Below, piece after piece: positions 1 to 9,053 of a stretch of DNA of 57,764 nucleotides. The notes beneath the pieces are model-generated. The model did not search any database and was not told where the DNA came from. It worked only from the letters and a program-made list of their open reading frames with translations. Position numbers and translations under genes: made by a program. Every line of letters starts with the position of its first letter. Position 1 is the first letter of the stretch. The stretch comes from an uncultured Spirochaetaceae bacterium (GTDB lineage: Bacteria; Spirochaetota; Spirochaetia; Sphaerochaetales; Sphaerochaetaceae), in NCBI GenBank assembly GCA_944389055.1, contig CALXKY010000002.1, positions 1 to 57,764 of the forward strand, read 5' to 3'.

Positions 1-109
1 TGTCATTGCCGAGGACCATGTCGAGGTCAGCCATTATAAGCTGCCCGGGATGAACCTCCTCCAGTCCTGCTGCATGGGCAAGGATCTTCTCCGTCATCGT
101 CATTCCCAT
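1..109 (-). CDS. leuC: 3-isopropylmalate dehydratase large subunit, N-terminal fragment
   Basis: Only the first 36 codons are in the window; the gene runs off the left edge. The protein begins [15 protein letters not shown] and continues through [16 protein letters not shown], typical of the start of LeuC/aconitase-family dehydratases, which isomerise 2- to 3-isopropylmalate in leucine synthesis using a 4Fe-4S cluster. The ATG shares one base with the leuA stop (TGATG), and an AAGGAGG lies 7 nt upstream inside the end of leuA, so translation is probably coupled. ATG codons at positions 3 and 5 are alternative starts. The identity rests on a short stretch plus operon context. Confidence 0.8.
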   Translation of the reverse strand, partial: MGMTMTEKILAHAAGLEEVHPGQLIMADLDMVLGND

Positions 110-1704
110 CACTCAACCTCCTTATCGGTATGGCCGACGAGCATATCATTGTCAAACTTAAGCGTGGAGGTCTTGTTTCCTCCGGAAATCGAAGAGCTGC
201 CTCCCTCAAGCATTCTGTTGACGGCATTGAGGCAAGCCCGCATCGAGGCCTCAATGACATCCGTGGATACACCTCTTCCGCGGTATACGCCTGTTCCGTC
301 GGAAATCTTGACCAGCGCTTCTCCGAGAGCATCGCGATGCTCCGTTACAGCCTGCAGCTGGTAATCATCGAGGGAGAACGGGTGATGGATGATCTTCTCT
401 ACCGCCCTGAGCGACGCGTAGACAGGACCTGTTCCTGAAGCCACTCCTTCGACGACTTTGTCGCCGTTCTTAAGCGCTATGCAAGCCGTTGATGTGATCT
501 TGTTGCCGCTGTTGACGACGTAGGACGAGAGCGACCACGTCTGCTTGGCTACAGCCTCCGTCGACTCCACAAGAGCCACGATATCGCGGTCGGTCACGTT
601 CTTCTTCCTGTCGCAGAGGTTCTTGAATTCCTCGAACAGCCTCACGATCTCGGTATCAGGAAGCACATAGCCAAGCTCATCGAGCTTTTTGGAGAAAGCA
701 TGCTTGCCGGAATGCTTTCCAAGGACATAATTCGTCTTCACGACACCGACGCTCTCCGGCGTCATGATCTCATATGTCTTCGAATTGGCCATCATACCAT
801 GCTGGTGGATACCGGATTCATGGGCGAAAGCATTGTCTCCGACGATTGCCTTTGACGGGAAGATCCTCACGCCGGTGATGGATGAGAGAAGACGTGCGGA
901 GCGGCAGAGTTCCTCTGTCTTTATGCCCGTCTCGTTATCATAGATATCGGGCCGGGTCTTCATCGCCATCACGACTTCCTCAAGCGCTGTATTGCCAGCT
1001 CTTTCTCCTATGCCGCAGAGCGTGCATTCTATCTGGCGTGCACCGGCAAGGACGCCTGCAAGGCTATTCGCCGTAGCCTGTCCAAGATCATCATGGCAGT
1101 GCATCGATATGATTGCCTTATCGATATTGGGGACGCGTGCACGCACGGTGGAGACCATTTCCGTTATGTCCCTCGGTGATGCATAGCCAACCGTATCAGG
1201 AAGGTTGATCGTCGTTGCACCTTCATTTATGGCCGCTTCGACGACACGGCACATGTAATCGAGATCGGTACGTGTGGCATCCTCAAGGGAGAACTCAACG
1301 TCCGGGCAGAGATTGCGCGCATAGCGCACTTCCCTTCTGACGCATTCGAGAGCCTCCTCACGCGTCATCCTGAGCTTGTACTGGAGATGGAGATCCGATG
1401 TCGCAAGGAAGAGGTGGATACGCGGCCTCTTGGCCCTCTTCACAGCATTCCATGCGGCATCGATATCCTTATCGAGGGCACGCGCAAGCGATGCGACAGT
1501 CACATCGTCTACGGCCTTGGCTATAGCCTCGACGCTCTCGAAATCCCCAGGGGATGAAATGGCAAAGCCGGCTTCTATGATATCCACGCCTAGCGCCTCA
1601 AGCTGCTTTGCTACCCTGATCTTCTCCTCCAGGTTCATGCTGTAACCGGGAGCCTGCTCTCCATCGCGGAGCGTGGTATCGAAAATGTAGATCCTCTCTG
1701 CCAT
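109..1704 (-). CDS. leuA: 2-isopropylmalate synthase
   Basis: Catalyses the first committed step of leucine synthesis, condensing 2-oxoisovalerate with acetyl-CoA. The 531-residue protein has the N-terminal HMGL-like TIM barrel with the metal/substrate motif [13 protein letters not shown] near residue 8, [13 protein letters not shown] near 200 and GERAGN. GIHQHGM and the C-terminal allosteric LeuA dimer region (roughly 390-510, with [14 protein letters not shown]) follow. Length is usual for the leucine-feedback form. A GGAGG precedes the ATG, and the gene sits 15 nt after ilvC. Homocitrate or citramalate synthase are less likely because leuC follows directly. The last 25 residues are a low-complexity tail beyond the family core. 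Confidence 0.95.
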   Translation of the reverse strand: MAERIYIFDTTLRDGEQAPGYSMNLEEKIRVAKQLEALGVDIIEAGFAISSPGDFESVEAIAKAVDDVTVASLARALDKDIDAAWNAVKRAKRPRIHLFLATSDLHLQYKLRMTREEALECVRREVRYARNLCPDVEFSLEDATRTDLDYMCRVVEAAINEGATTINLPDTVGYASPRDITEMVSTVRARVPNIDKAIISMHCHDDLGQATANSLAGVLAGARQIECTLCGIGERAGNTALEEVVMAMKTRPDIYDNETGIKTEELCRSARLLSSITGVRIFPSKAIVGDNAFAHESGIHQHGMMANSKTYEIMTPESVGVVKTNYVLGKHSGKHAFSKKLDELGYVLPDTEIVRLFEEFKNLCDRKKNVTDRDIVALVESTEAVAKQTWSLSSYVVNSGNKITSTACIALKNGDKVVEGVASGTGPVYASLRAVEKIIHHPFSLDDYQLQAVTEHRDALGEALVKISDGTGVYRGRGVSTDVIEASMRACLNAVNRMLEGGSSSISGGNKTSTLKFDNDMLVGHTDKEVE

Positions 1705-1719
1705 TCCTTTCCTCCGTCC

Positions 1720-2724
<1,005 letters not shown>

Positions 2725-3261
2725 TTATCTATCACCTTCGTCACCGAAGGTCGTTTCCGAAATCGGTCTTGCACCGCGCTCAAGCGCTGTGATTCCTGTC
2801 CTTACGAGCTCAACGATTCCATACGGGCGCGCAAGCTCGAGAAATGATTCCAGCTTATCCAGCGAACCGGTAAGCTGCATCGTCACCGTCGTAGGAGTGA
2901 CATCCAGTATCTTTGCCTTGAAGATCTCCCCTATCTCGACAATAGCCCCGCGGGTATCGTCATCCGCCTTGATCTTCACGAGCACAAGCTCCCTCTGAAG
3001 CGAGCCCATCCTCGTCATCTCATATACCTTTATTACATCCACGAGCTTCTCAACCTGGCGGATGATCTGCTCCACGATCTGCCTGTCGCCGGTTACGACG
3101 ATGGTGATGCGGCTTCTGGACGGATCCTCCGTCTCCCCAACGGAGAGAGAGTCGATATTGTATCCGCGTCTGGAGAAGAGCGCGACGACCCTCATCAGAA
3201 CGCTTGGCCGGTTGTAGACGAGTATCGCAAGCGTATAGCTGTTCTCCTTCCCATATACCAT
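2725..3261 (-). CDS. ilvN: acetolactate synthase small (regulatory) subunit
   Basis: Regulatory subunit that binds valine and stimulates the catalytic IlvB subunit. The 178-residue protein starts with an ACT domain (TLAILVYNRPSVLMRVVALF, then RRGYNIDSLSVG) and has the second ACT-like C-terminal domain (LDVTPTTVTMQLTGSLDKLESF). It is first in the operon, 14 nt after the attenuator T-run, with a GGAGG before the ATG. No ilvB is adjacent, which is unusual because ilvB normally precedes ilvN; the catalytic subunit must be encoded elsewhere, outside this window. Confidence 0.93.
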   Translation of the reverse strand: MVYGKENSYTLAILVYNRPSVLMRVVALFSRRGYNIDSLSVGETEDPSRSRITIVVTGDRQIVEQIIRQVEKLVDVIKVYEMTRMGSLQRELVLVKIKADDDTRGAIVEIGEIFKAKILDVTPTTVTMQLTGSLDKLESFLELARPYGIVELVRTGITALERGARPISETTFGDEGDR

Positions 3262-3274
3262 CTCAGAACCTCCA

Positions 3275-3345
3275 ATAATAAAAAATGCCCGGGATTCTAT
3301 ACACCACGGGCCTACATCAGAAAATGCTCAACCGTGGTTCAGCAT
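3275..3345 (-). promoter_or_regulatory. branched-chain amino acid transcription attenuator (mutually exclusive hairpins)
   Basis: Three alternative RNA helices can be drawn on the minus strand. (1) A pause/protector hairpin at 3324-3345, with ATGCT/AGCAT arms and inner AACC/GGTT, overlaps the leader-peptide stop codon. (2) An antiterminator pairs ACCACGG (complement of 3332-3338) with CCGTGGT (complement of 3303-3309). (3) A terminator pairs GCCCG with CGGGC (3307-3311 and 3287-3291) and is followed by a run rich in T at 3275-3286. Helices 1 and 3 are each incompatible with helix 2, as in classical ribosome-mediated attenuation: stalling on scarce Ile/Leu/Val codons would favour helix 2 and read-through into ilvN. 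Confidence 0.85.
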
Positions 3346-3407
3346 GTAATGACGAGTACGGATAGAAGGAGAGCTGATGAGAGCAATGGGATAATCTGCT
3401 TTGTCAT
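3339..3407 (-). CDS. ilv operon leader peptide (22 residues)
   Basis: A short reading frame preceded by AAGGAGG encodes a peptide beginning MTKQ, then IIPLLSSALLLSVLVI, ending TC. Eleven of 22 residues are Ile, Leu or Val, with runs of Leu. Its stop codon lies within the pause hairpin of the attenuator, and it stands between the promoter and ilvN. It is inferred to be the sensor of charged tRNA-Ile/Leu/Val, not a functional protein. Confidence 0.85.
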   Translation of the reverse strand: MTKQIIPLLSSALLLSVLVITC

Positions 3408-3436
3408 TCTGTCTCCTCCTTGATATGTTTTACCTT

Positions 3437-3466
3437 CTTATACGGCAACAGCAGAGACAATGTCAA
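3437..3466 (-). promoter_or_regulatory. ilv-leu operon promoter
   Basis: On the minus strand TTGACA (3461-3466) and TATAAG (3437-3442) are separated by 18 nt, a near-consensus sigma-70-type promoter placed about 30 nt before the leader-peptide ATG. Confidence 0.75.
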
Positions 3467-3514
3467 CAAAGATGCACGAGAAACGCAAGAATATTCAATT
3501 GACTGCATATCAGT

Positions 3515-3580
3515 TCACTTTTTCCTGACAAGGGACCACAGGATCACCCCTCCCAGAAGGCATATGATCATGGCTTCCAT
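3515..3580 (-). CDS. possible 21-residue membrane peptide
   Basis: This frame starts one nucleotide after the stop codon of the HAD hydrolase gene (TGA-T-ATG), which is compatible with translational reinitiation. It encodes MEAMIICLLGGVILWSLVRKK, a single hydrophobic segment with a basic C-terminus. Small membrane peptides of this shape are often missed. There is no separate ribosome binding site and no homologue I can recall, so it may be chance. Confidence 0.35.
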   Translation of the reverse strand: MEAMIICLLGGVILWSLVRKK

Positions 3581-3581
3581 A

Positions 3582-4169
3582 TCAGATGAACCTCATAAAG
3601 AAGGCATCCGCCTTCTCGTCCCGATCCTCTCCGGCGTAGAGCAGCACATCCATCCCGAGCCGTGCAGCCGCTTCCGTATTCTCAGCCCTGTCATCGATGA
3701 AGAGCATATCGCGATAGCCGATGCCCTCTTTTTCCGAAATCATGCGCCAGAATGCAGGCTCTGGCTTCGACATATGCATCAGATGGGAGGCATAGAGCGC
3801 ATCGAAATGATCGAGAGGCCGTCCGGGAAACGCCAGGGCCAGGCGCCAATGCGGTGCGAACGTGTTCGAACCTATGACGCAGCGATGGCCTGCAGAGCGC
3901 AGCCTATCGACGATATCAATAAGATGCTCATTGACATGAGGCGTGAAGAAATCAGAGAAGAGATCGCTTTCGATCCGCACGCTGTACTTGTCCTCAAGAT
4001 GGCGGTAGTAGTCCGAGGCATCCATGTATCCATCCATCAGTGCTCTGTCGTAGTATCCATAATCCTCGCGTATGCTGCGGTACGAGGCTCCCGTATATTC
4101 TGATATCTTCATCAGCGTCCGTACATCAAGGAGGATCACATCCCCCATATCGAAGATGAAAAGCTTCAT
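3582..4169 (-). CDS. HAD-superfamily hydrolase (subfamily IA, YihX-like)
   Basis: A 195-residue soluble phosphatase-like protein. Motif I is FDMGDV near the N-terminus (nucleophile Asp; the second Asp of DxD is replaced, as in YihX-like members). Motif II is IGSNT, motif III the Lys in MSKPEPAFW, and motif IV FIDDRAEN. The substrate cannot be read from sequence; sugar phosphates or nucleotide monophosphates are usual. It is transcribed separately from the ilv operon. A TATTAT -10 box extended by TG lies 6 nt before the ATG with no Shine-Dalgarno, suggesting a leaderless mRNA. Confidence 0.85.
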   Translation of the reverse strand: MKLFIFDMGDVILLDVRTLMKISEYTGASYRSIREDYGYYDRALMDGYMDASDYYRHLEDKYSVRIESDLFSDFFTPHVNEHLIDIVDRLRSAGHRCVIGSNTFAPHWRLALAFPGRPLDHFDALYASHLMHMSKPEPAFWRMISEKEGIGYRDMLFIDDRAENTEAAARLGMDVLLYAGEDRDEKADAFFMRFI

Positions 4170-4175
4170 GAAGCA

Positions 4176-4181
4176 ATAATA
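4176..4181 (-). promoter_or_regulatory. extended -10 element placing the start site at the HAD gene ATG
   Basis: TGCTATTAT on the minus strand is an extended -10. Only 6 nt separate it from the ATG at 4169, so transcription would start at or next to the start codon. No convincing -35 is seen. Confidence 0.5.
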
Positions 4182-4286
4182 GCACGCCGAATAATCAAAG
4201 TCTTATGCAGAAAATGCATGAAAATGCAGTTTTGTTTGTATACACCAATTGTCCAAAAAGCGTATACTCTCCACACGGAGGAAAAT

Positions 4287-5096
4287 ATGAAGAAACTTCT
4301 CTCGGTATTATTTATTGCGGTTCTTTCCATTGCGGCGCTCTCGGCATCGGGAGCAGGAGAAACAGGAGAGGATACATCGCTTGCAGATGTACAGGAAAAG
4401 GGAACATTCATCCTCGGCCTCGATGACTCATTCCCGCCGATGGGATTCAGGGCAGAGAATGGCGACATCGTCGGATTCGATATCGACACAGCCAGAGAAG
4501 TCGCTTCGCGCCTCGGCGTCGAGCTCGTTCCGCAGCCTATCGACTGGAACTCGAAGGAGCAGGAGCTCGCAACTGGCAATATCGACTGCATCTGGAATGG
4601 CTTCACGGTGACGCCGGAACGCGAGGAGGTGAGGAGGTTCTCCGAGCCGTAGCGCAGGGAGGCGCAGGTAGTCGTAGTGAGGAACGACAGCAGCTTCGAA
4701 ACGCTTGCAGACCTTGCTGGCGCAACGATTGGAGTCCAGGCCGGATCATCAGCACAGGAAGCCATCGATGATACGGAAGGATTCAGGGATTCCCTCGATG
4801 AGGTGATCGAATTCAAGGAAAACCTCACAGCTCTCATGGACCTTGAGATCGGTGGCCTTGATGGTGTCGTCATGGACCTTGTAGTAGCAAACTACAGCAT
4901 CCAGACATCGGGAAAGGATTTCAGGGTTCTTGACGAAACTCTTACTGAAGAGGAGTATGCTATCGGATTCAGGAAGAACGACGTCGCTCTCCGCGATGCG
5001 GTGAACGCCGAGCTCGAGGCAATGGCAGCGGATGGAACGCTTGCAGAGATCTCCTCAAGCTGGTTCGGATCCGATATCACAGTAGTAGGTAAATAA
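4287..5096 (+). pseudogene. polar amino acid ABC transporter substrate-binding protein, interrupted by in-frame amber codon
   Basis: The gene encodes a cleavable signal peptide (MKKLLSVLFIAVLSIAALSA, no lipobox cysteine) and a family 3 periplasmic binding protein: GTFILGLDDSFPPMGF, GFDIDTAREVASRLG, then DLAGATIGVQAGSSAQ and YAIGFRKND. A TAG at 4650-4652 (codon 122) interrupts it. The same frame resumes at once with RREAQVVVV, and the position corresponds to the Tyr of the family's SEPY motif, so a single base change of TAT/TAC accounts for it. The start at 4287 has CGGAGG upstream. It heads an operon with permease and ATPase. It may be a recent null, a tolerated read-through codon, or an assembly error; everything else in the frame is intact. 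Confidence 0.85.
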
Positions 5097-5106
5097 GGTA
5101 GCATAA

Positions 5107-5742
5107 ATGCAGGGTCTGATTGCGCAGATGCTCGAAGGGACCGTAACGTCCCTGAAGATATTCTTCCTTACGCTCATCTTCTCCCTCCCCCTCGGCTTCG
5201 TGGTCGCGAAGGGGAAGATGACGAAGATCGCGCCGATACGGTGGATCACAGATCTTTATATACAGATAATGAGGGGAACGCCTCTGATCCTGCAGCTGAT
5301 CTTCGTATACTTCGCCCCGTTCTATATCTTCGGGGCTTCATATGACAGATTCACTGCCTGCATCCTTGCATTCGTCATCAACTACAGTGCATATTTCTCG
5401 GAAATATACCGGTCCGGACTGCAGTCAATCGACCGCGGGCAGTATGAGGCTGCGAAGGTCCTCGGATTCTCGAAGGCCTACACATTCTTCCATATAATCC
5501 TGCCACAGGTGATCAAAAGAATCCTTCCCGCCCTCGGCAATGAGGTCATAACGCTTGTAAAGGATACAGCCCTGGCTCAGACAATCGGTGTCGCGGAGCT
5601 CTTCCGGGTCGCGCAGACAGCCTCATCCAGGGAGTTCTCAACTGTCCCTATATTCATAGCGGGAATCTTCTATTTCGTTATGAACTACATTGTTTCCAGG
5701 CTCTTTACGATCGGAGAGCGCAAGCTGGATTACTATAGGTGA
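5107..5742 (+). CDS. polar amino acid ABC transporter permease
   Basis: A 211-residue HisM/GlnP-type inner membrane permease with about five hydrophobic segments. It carries the EAA loop (YEAAKVLGFSKAYTFFHIILPQ in two halves, about residues 117-138) that docks to the ATPase, and the RGTPLILQL motif near residue 57. It lies 10 nt after the binding-protein gene. The coupled ATPase follows with its start near or overlapping this stop codon. Substrate is probably an amino acid such as Gln, Cys or His, but specificity cannot be decided. Confidence 0.92.
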   Translation: MQGLIAQMLEGTVTSLKIFFLTLIFSLPLGFVVAKGKMTKIAPIRWITDLYIQIMRGTPLILQLIFVYFAPFYIFGASYDRFTACILAFVINYSAYFSEIYRSGLQSIDRGQYEAAKVLGFSKAYTFFHIILPQVIKRILPALGNEVITLVKDTALAQTIGVAELFRVAQTASSREFSTVPIFIAGIFYFVMNYIVSRLFTIGERKLDYYR

Positions 5743-5747
5743 TTGCA

Positions 5748-6509
5748 ATGGAACAGATGATAAAGCTTCAGGGACTGAGGAAGTCATTCGGAAGCACGGA
5801 AGTGCTCAGGGACATATCGTTCACGCTCGACAAGGGCAGCGTGCTTTCGATCATCGGCCCCTCGGGTTCAGGGAAGTCGACAACGCTCAGGATCATAACA
5901 CAGCTGGAAAGAGCTGATGACGGCTTGCTTGAGATTGCGGGGCACACGCTCTTCTCTTCAGAGGGAGGCAGGGCTGTATACGCAAGACCGGACGAGGAAC
6001 GGCTGATCGGGCTCAAGACCGGCCTGGTATTCCAGTCATTCAATCTCTTTCCTCACTTCACCGTGCTGAGGAACATAACGGAAGCACAGAGAGCCGTGCT
6101 GAAACGCACAAGGGAGGAAGCTGAAGCCAAGGCGATGTCCCTTCTGAGGAAGATGGGCATCGAGGACAAAGCCATGCAGTATCCATACCAGCTCTCGGGG
6201 GGACAGCAGCAGCGTGTCTCGATTGCGCGTGCTCTCGCCCTCGACCCCGAAGTGCTTTTCTTCGACGAACCCACATCCGCTCTCGACCCCGAGCTCACAC
6301 GCGAGATCCTCAAGGTCATCCGCGAGCTTGCCGAAGAGAAGATGACGATGGTAGTCGTAACGCATGAGATGCATTTCGCGAGGGCGATATCCGACTGGGC
6401 CATCTTCATGGACAAGGGAGTCATCGTCGAAGAGGACGTGCCTGATGAGCTCTTCGGCAATCCCAAAGAGGAGAGGACCAGGAAATTCATCGCCTCATTC
6501 GAGGACTAA
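5748..6509 (+). CDS. polar amino acid ABC transporter ATP-binding protein
   Basis: The cytoplasmic ATPase of the importer. Walker A is GPSGSGKSTTLR (about residue 36), the Q-loop region is GLVFQSFNLFPH, the signature is LSGGQQQR, and Walker B is VLFFDEPTSALDPE, followed by the H-loop TMVVVTHEMHFA. I chose the ATG at 5748, with AGGTG at suitable spacing, over an in-frame GTG at 5739 that overlaps the permease stop. Its 3' end overlaps the convergent deacylase gene by 4 nt. Confidence 0.94.
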   Translation: MEQMIKLQGLRKSFGSTEVLRDISFTLDKGSVLSIIGPSGSGKSTTLRIITQLERADDGLLEIAGHTLFSSEGGRAVYARPDEERLIGLKTGLVFQSFNLFPHFTVLRNITEAQRAVLKRTREEAEAKAMSLLRKMGIEDKAMQYPYQLSGGQQQRVSIARALALDPEVLFFDEPTSALDPELTREILKVIRELAEEKMTMVVVTHEMHFARAISDWAIFMDKGVIVEEDVPDELFGNPKEERTRKFIASFED

Positions 6510-8050
6510 AGCACCTTTCCCGACCGCTGATACGACCAGACGCCCCCGATAAGCGCAGGCTTCCCGGAGACCATCACGACGCTGAGTCCGGTATTGTCAC
6601 ATCCGCATTCCCCTAGCTCAGATGGATTGATCAGCAGAAGATCAGCAACATAGCCTTCCCTGATGAATCCCCTGTCCTTCAGGCCAAGCTTCATAGCATT
6701 CTCTCCCGTCATCCTTCTTATTGCATCCTCGATGGAAAGCACATGCTCCTTCATGACATAGCGTCCAAGATACTCTACAGACGAATGGAATGAACGGGGA
6801 TGCGGCATCGGCGACGAATACAGGGAATCGGTCCCGAAGGAGACAAGCGGATGGCGCATTATCATCCTCAGGCTGTCATCAGACTGCGTCACATCGCTCA
6901 TGACCGCAAGGCCGGTCTCATCCGCAAGCAGGTCGAAAAGCGCGTCCAATGGCTTCTCCCCTCGTGCCTCCCCTATCTCCGACAGCGTCATACCGTTGTA
7001 TTCCTGATGGCTCTCGATGAACATTGCCGTTATGTCATCAGGACCTGCCATCTGGTAAACGCTGTCCCATCCAGAAGGTTCCATTATCTCACGCATAAGC
7101 TCATCACGTTCGCTCTCAAGCGAGAGAGCAAGACGCTGCTCGATGCGCGACAGCCCGAGAAGATGCGGGGGCAGAAGCGAGAAAAGCGAAGTGGACCCAT
7201 ATGCGTAGGGATACTGGTCAGCCTTCACATCGATTCCCTCTGCTCTTGCCTCCTCCAGCATCTCAAGCATCCTCGGCACCGCAGCCTGATTCGCCCTTCC
7301 GATGGCCTTCAGGTGGGATATCTCAAGCCTGACGCCCGTCTCTCCTGCAAGGTCCAGCACTTCCCGGAGCGACTGGAGCACATCATTGCCTTCGCACCTG
7401 TGATGCACGGCAAAGAGCTTGTCATGCTTCCGGACGACGCGGAGAAGCGCCAGAAGCTCCCTTCTATCGGCAAATAGGCAGGGGGAGTAATAAAGCCCTG
7501 ATGAGAATCCATAGGCACCATCCGCGAGAATCCCGTCAAGCATGGCGCACATGCGCTGTATCTCATCGTCATCGGCCGCTCTACCCGCCTCCGGCCCCAT
7601 AGCCGCATACCTCAGCGCTGTATGGGAGACAAGGAATGCCTCATTGATGCCTATGCCCTCTGATTCCAGCAGCGCGCGGTAATCGGAAAAGCTTTTCCAC
7701 GACCATCTGTCATATGTTCCAAGGACATCCTCAACGGCAGTATGGAGGCATTCGCCGCTATTGGGGAAAACGCCTATGCCGCAGTTGCCTGATACATCTG
7801 TCAGTATTCCCTGATGCAGCCTTGGCTTCATATCACGATTGCGTAGAACTTCGAGATCGGTATGCGTATGCATATCGATGAAACCAGGCGTGAGAAGCAG
7901 CCCCTCTGCATCGATTACGGTACGGGCACGGCTGATGCCTTCCTTTCCTATGAATGCGATTCTGTCACCGAATACAGCAACATTCGCCCTGAACAGCTCT
8001 CCACCGCTTCCATCAGCCACAAGGGCATTGCGGAACATATAGTCATACAT
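6506..8050 (-). CDS. N-acyl-D-amino acid deacylase (D-aminoacylase family)
   Basis: An amidohydrolase-superfamily enzyme of 514 residues that hydrolyses N-acyl-D-amino acids, or possibly D-hydantoin-like substrates. Seen: the metal motif GFIDMHTHTDLE near residue 56, the family-specific SGNCGIG (Cys metal ligand) near 88, YSSGLYYSP-like GFSSGLYYSP, the AVHHR and EISHLKA histidines, and VSFGTDSLYSSP for the late Asp. It is downstream of the HTH/Fic-like gene and overlaps it by 8 nt, so the two form an operon. A role in using peptidoglycan-derived D-amino acids is possible but is inference. Confidence 0.85.
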   Translation of the reverse strand: MYDYMFRNALVADGSGGELFRANVAVFGDRIAFIGKEGISRARTVIDAEGLLLTPGFIDMHTHTDLEVLRNRDMKPRLHQGILTDVSGNCGIGVFPNSGECLHTAVEDVLGTYDRWSWKSFSDYRALLESEGIGINEAFLVSHTALRYAAMGPEAGRAADDDEIQRMCAMLDGILADGAYGFSSGLYYSPCLFADRRELLALLRVVRKHDKLFAVHHRCEGNDVLQSLREVLDLAGETGVRLEISHLKAIGRANQAAVPRMLEMLEEARAEGIDVKADQYPYAYGSTSLFSLLPPHLLGLSRIEQRLALSLESERDELMREIMEPSGWDSVYQMAGPDDITAMFIESHQEYNGMTLSEIGEARGEKPLDALFDLLADETGLAVMSDVTQSDDSLRMIMRHPLVSFGTDSLYSSPMPHPRSFHSSVEYLGRYVMKEHVLSIEDAIRRMTGENAMKLGLKDRGFIREGYVADLLLINPSELGECGCDNTGLSVVMVSGKPALIGGVWSYQRSGKVL

Positions 8051-8939
8051 CGAGCATCACCTTATATGAATCATGTATCCTGCGCTCTATGAAGTGCGTG
8101 AAATCCTCATAGTTCCCGCGTTTTACAGCAAGAGAGAAAGCGGCCTTTGCCTCATTCTCCGACCCTTTATCAAAGAGAGGCGGCAGGATTCCATTGCGCA
8201 TGAGCTCCCCCGCAAGCAGCATGTATGAATACAGCGATGAATACTCAGCATAAGGCTGTATCCTCAGCACTGCAGCATAGAGAAGAACAGCGGACGTTAT
8301 ACCCTCATAGTTTCTCCATGAATTCTCATACTGCAGGAACATCGTCTCCATCTGCACACCGACCGGGGCATTCTCACCGGGACGGGCTGGATAGACAGCA
8401 ACGCCCTTGCGGTATGAACCTGACCCGAGATCATCGATTCCCTGCATGAGGCGCACATGCATCTCACGTGCATCCTTCTCGCACCACTTCTCCATGCCTG
8501 CACAGAATGAGAAAAGCACGGAGCGGGCATTTATGAGAGCAAGGTGCGTCTCAAGGGGTACATGGGAAACGACGCGGCCGGACAGGATCGAACGGGCGTC
8601 ACGGTCATCAACCGCAATACCATCGCTTGCGAGCATCGTCTCGATGCTGGAGCGGATCACAGTACGGAACCCAGCGTTCTCAGGCAGGGAGGCATCTATA
8701 TGGACTTTCTCCATGAGACCGCGGAGTGCATCGACATCAACGGTGCCGGGCCTGATATCAAGCGTACGGAACTTCCTTAGAACCCTTCCATCGCGGGGCT
8801 TAGGAGTATCCGCAGGAATCGTCCATGACCACCCGAGCTTTATTGCCCCGTCAATCCTGCCCTCATTGCAGAGCAGCCTTATGCGCCTATCGGAAATCCC
8901 CCACCTATCAGCAGCTTCCTTGACATCAATATATTTCAT
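8043..8939 (-). CDS. HTH protein with degenerate Fic-like domain
   Basis: About 298 residues. The N-terminus (MKYIDVKEAADRWGISDRR...GRIDGAIKLGWSWTIP) is a MerR/excisionase-like winged HTH often fused to Fic domains. The C-terminal half has the Fic helical pattern (RNYEGITSAVLLYAAVLRI, then MLLAGELMRNGILPPLF). The catalytic HPFxDGNGRxxR, however, reads IQPYAEYSSLYSYM, so the His and GNGR residues are absent and AMPylation is not expected. It may act as a regulator of the overlapping deacylase gene. The start at 8939 is chosen over an upstream ATG at 9008 because a consensus promoter lies between them. Confidence 0.65.
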   Translation of the reverse strand: MKYIDVKEAADRWGISDRRIRLLCNEGRIDGAIKLGWSWTIPADTPKPRDGRVLRKFRTLDIRPGTVDVDALRGLMEKVHIDASLPENAGFRTVIRSSIETMLASDGIAVDDRDARSILSGRVVSHVPLETHLALINARSVLFSFCAGMEKWCEKDAREMHVRLMQGIDDLGSGSYRKGVAVYPARPGENAPVGVQMETMFLQYENSWRNYEGITSAVLLYAAVLRIQPYAEYSSLYSYMLLAGELMRNGILPPLFDKGSENEAKAAFSLAVKRGNYEDFTHFIERRIHDSYKVMLDV

Positions 8940-8948
8940 AATACCAAT

Positions 8949-8977
8949 ATTATAATCCATGTTCGGAGTGATTTCAA
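8949..8977 (-). promoter_or_regulatory. promoter of the HTH/Fic-like gene (leaderless start)
   Basis: On the minus strand TTGAAA (8972-8977), a 17-nt spacer and TATAAT (8949-8954) form a near-perfect promoter. Its expected start site lies 2-3 nt before the ATG at 8939. Confidence 0.7.
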
Positions 8978-9010
8978 TTAAATTATTCCAGAAGCATGGT
9001 AACCCCATTT

Positions 9011-9018
9011 GCTATAAT
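9011..9018 (+). promoter_or_regulatory. extended -10 for the FAD oxidoreductase gene
   Basis: TGCTATAAT, an extended -10, lies 35 nt before the ATG at 9054. A GGAG-like site (GTGGGAGCGG) precedes the start codon. Confidence 0.5.
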
Positions 9019-9053
9019 CCTATCATTAATGCATAATTCTGTGGGAGCGGAAA

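Noticed and set aside
4677..5096. Separate second binding-protein gene
   Set aside because: It is the direct in-frame continuation of the upstream frame after one TAG, with the missing family motifs; one interrupted gene is simpler.
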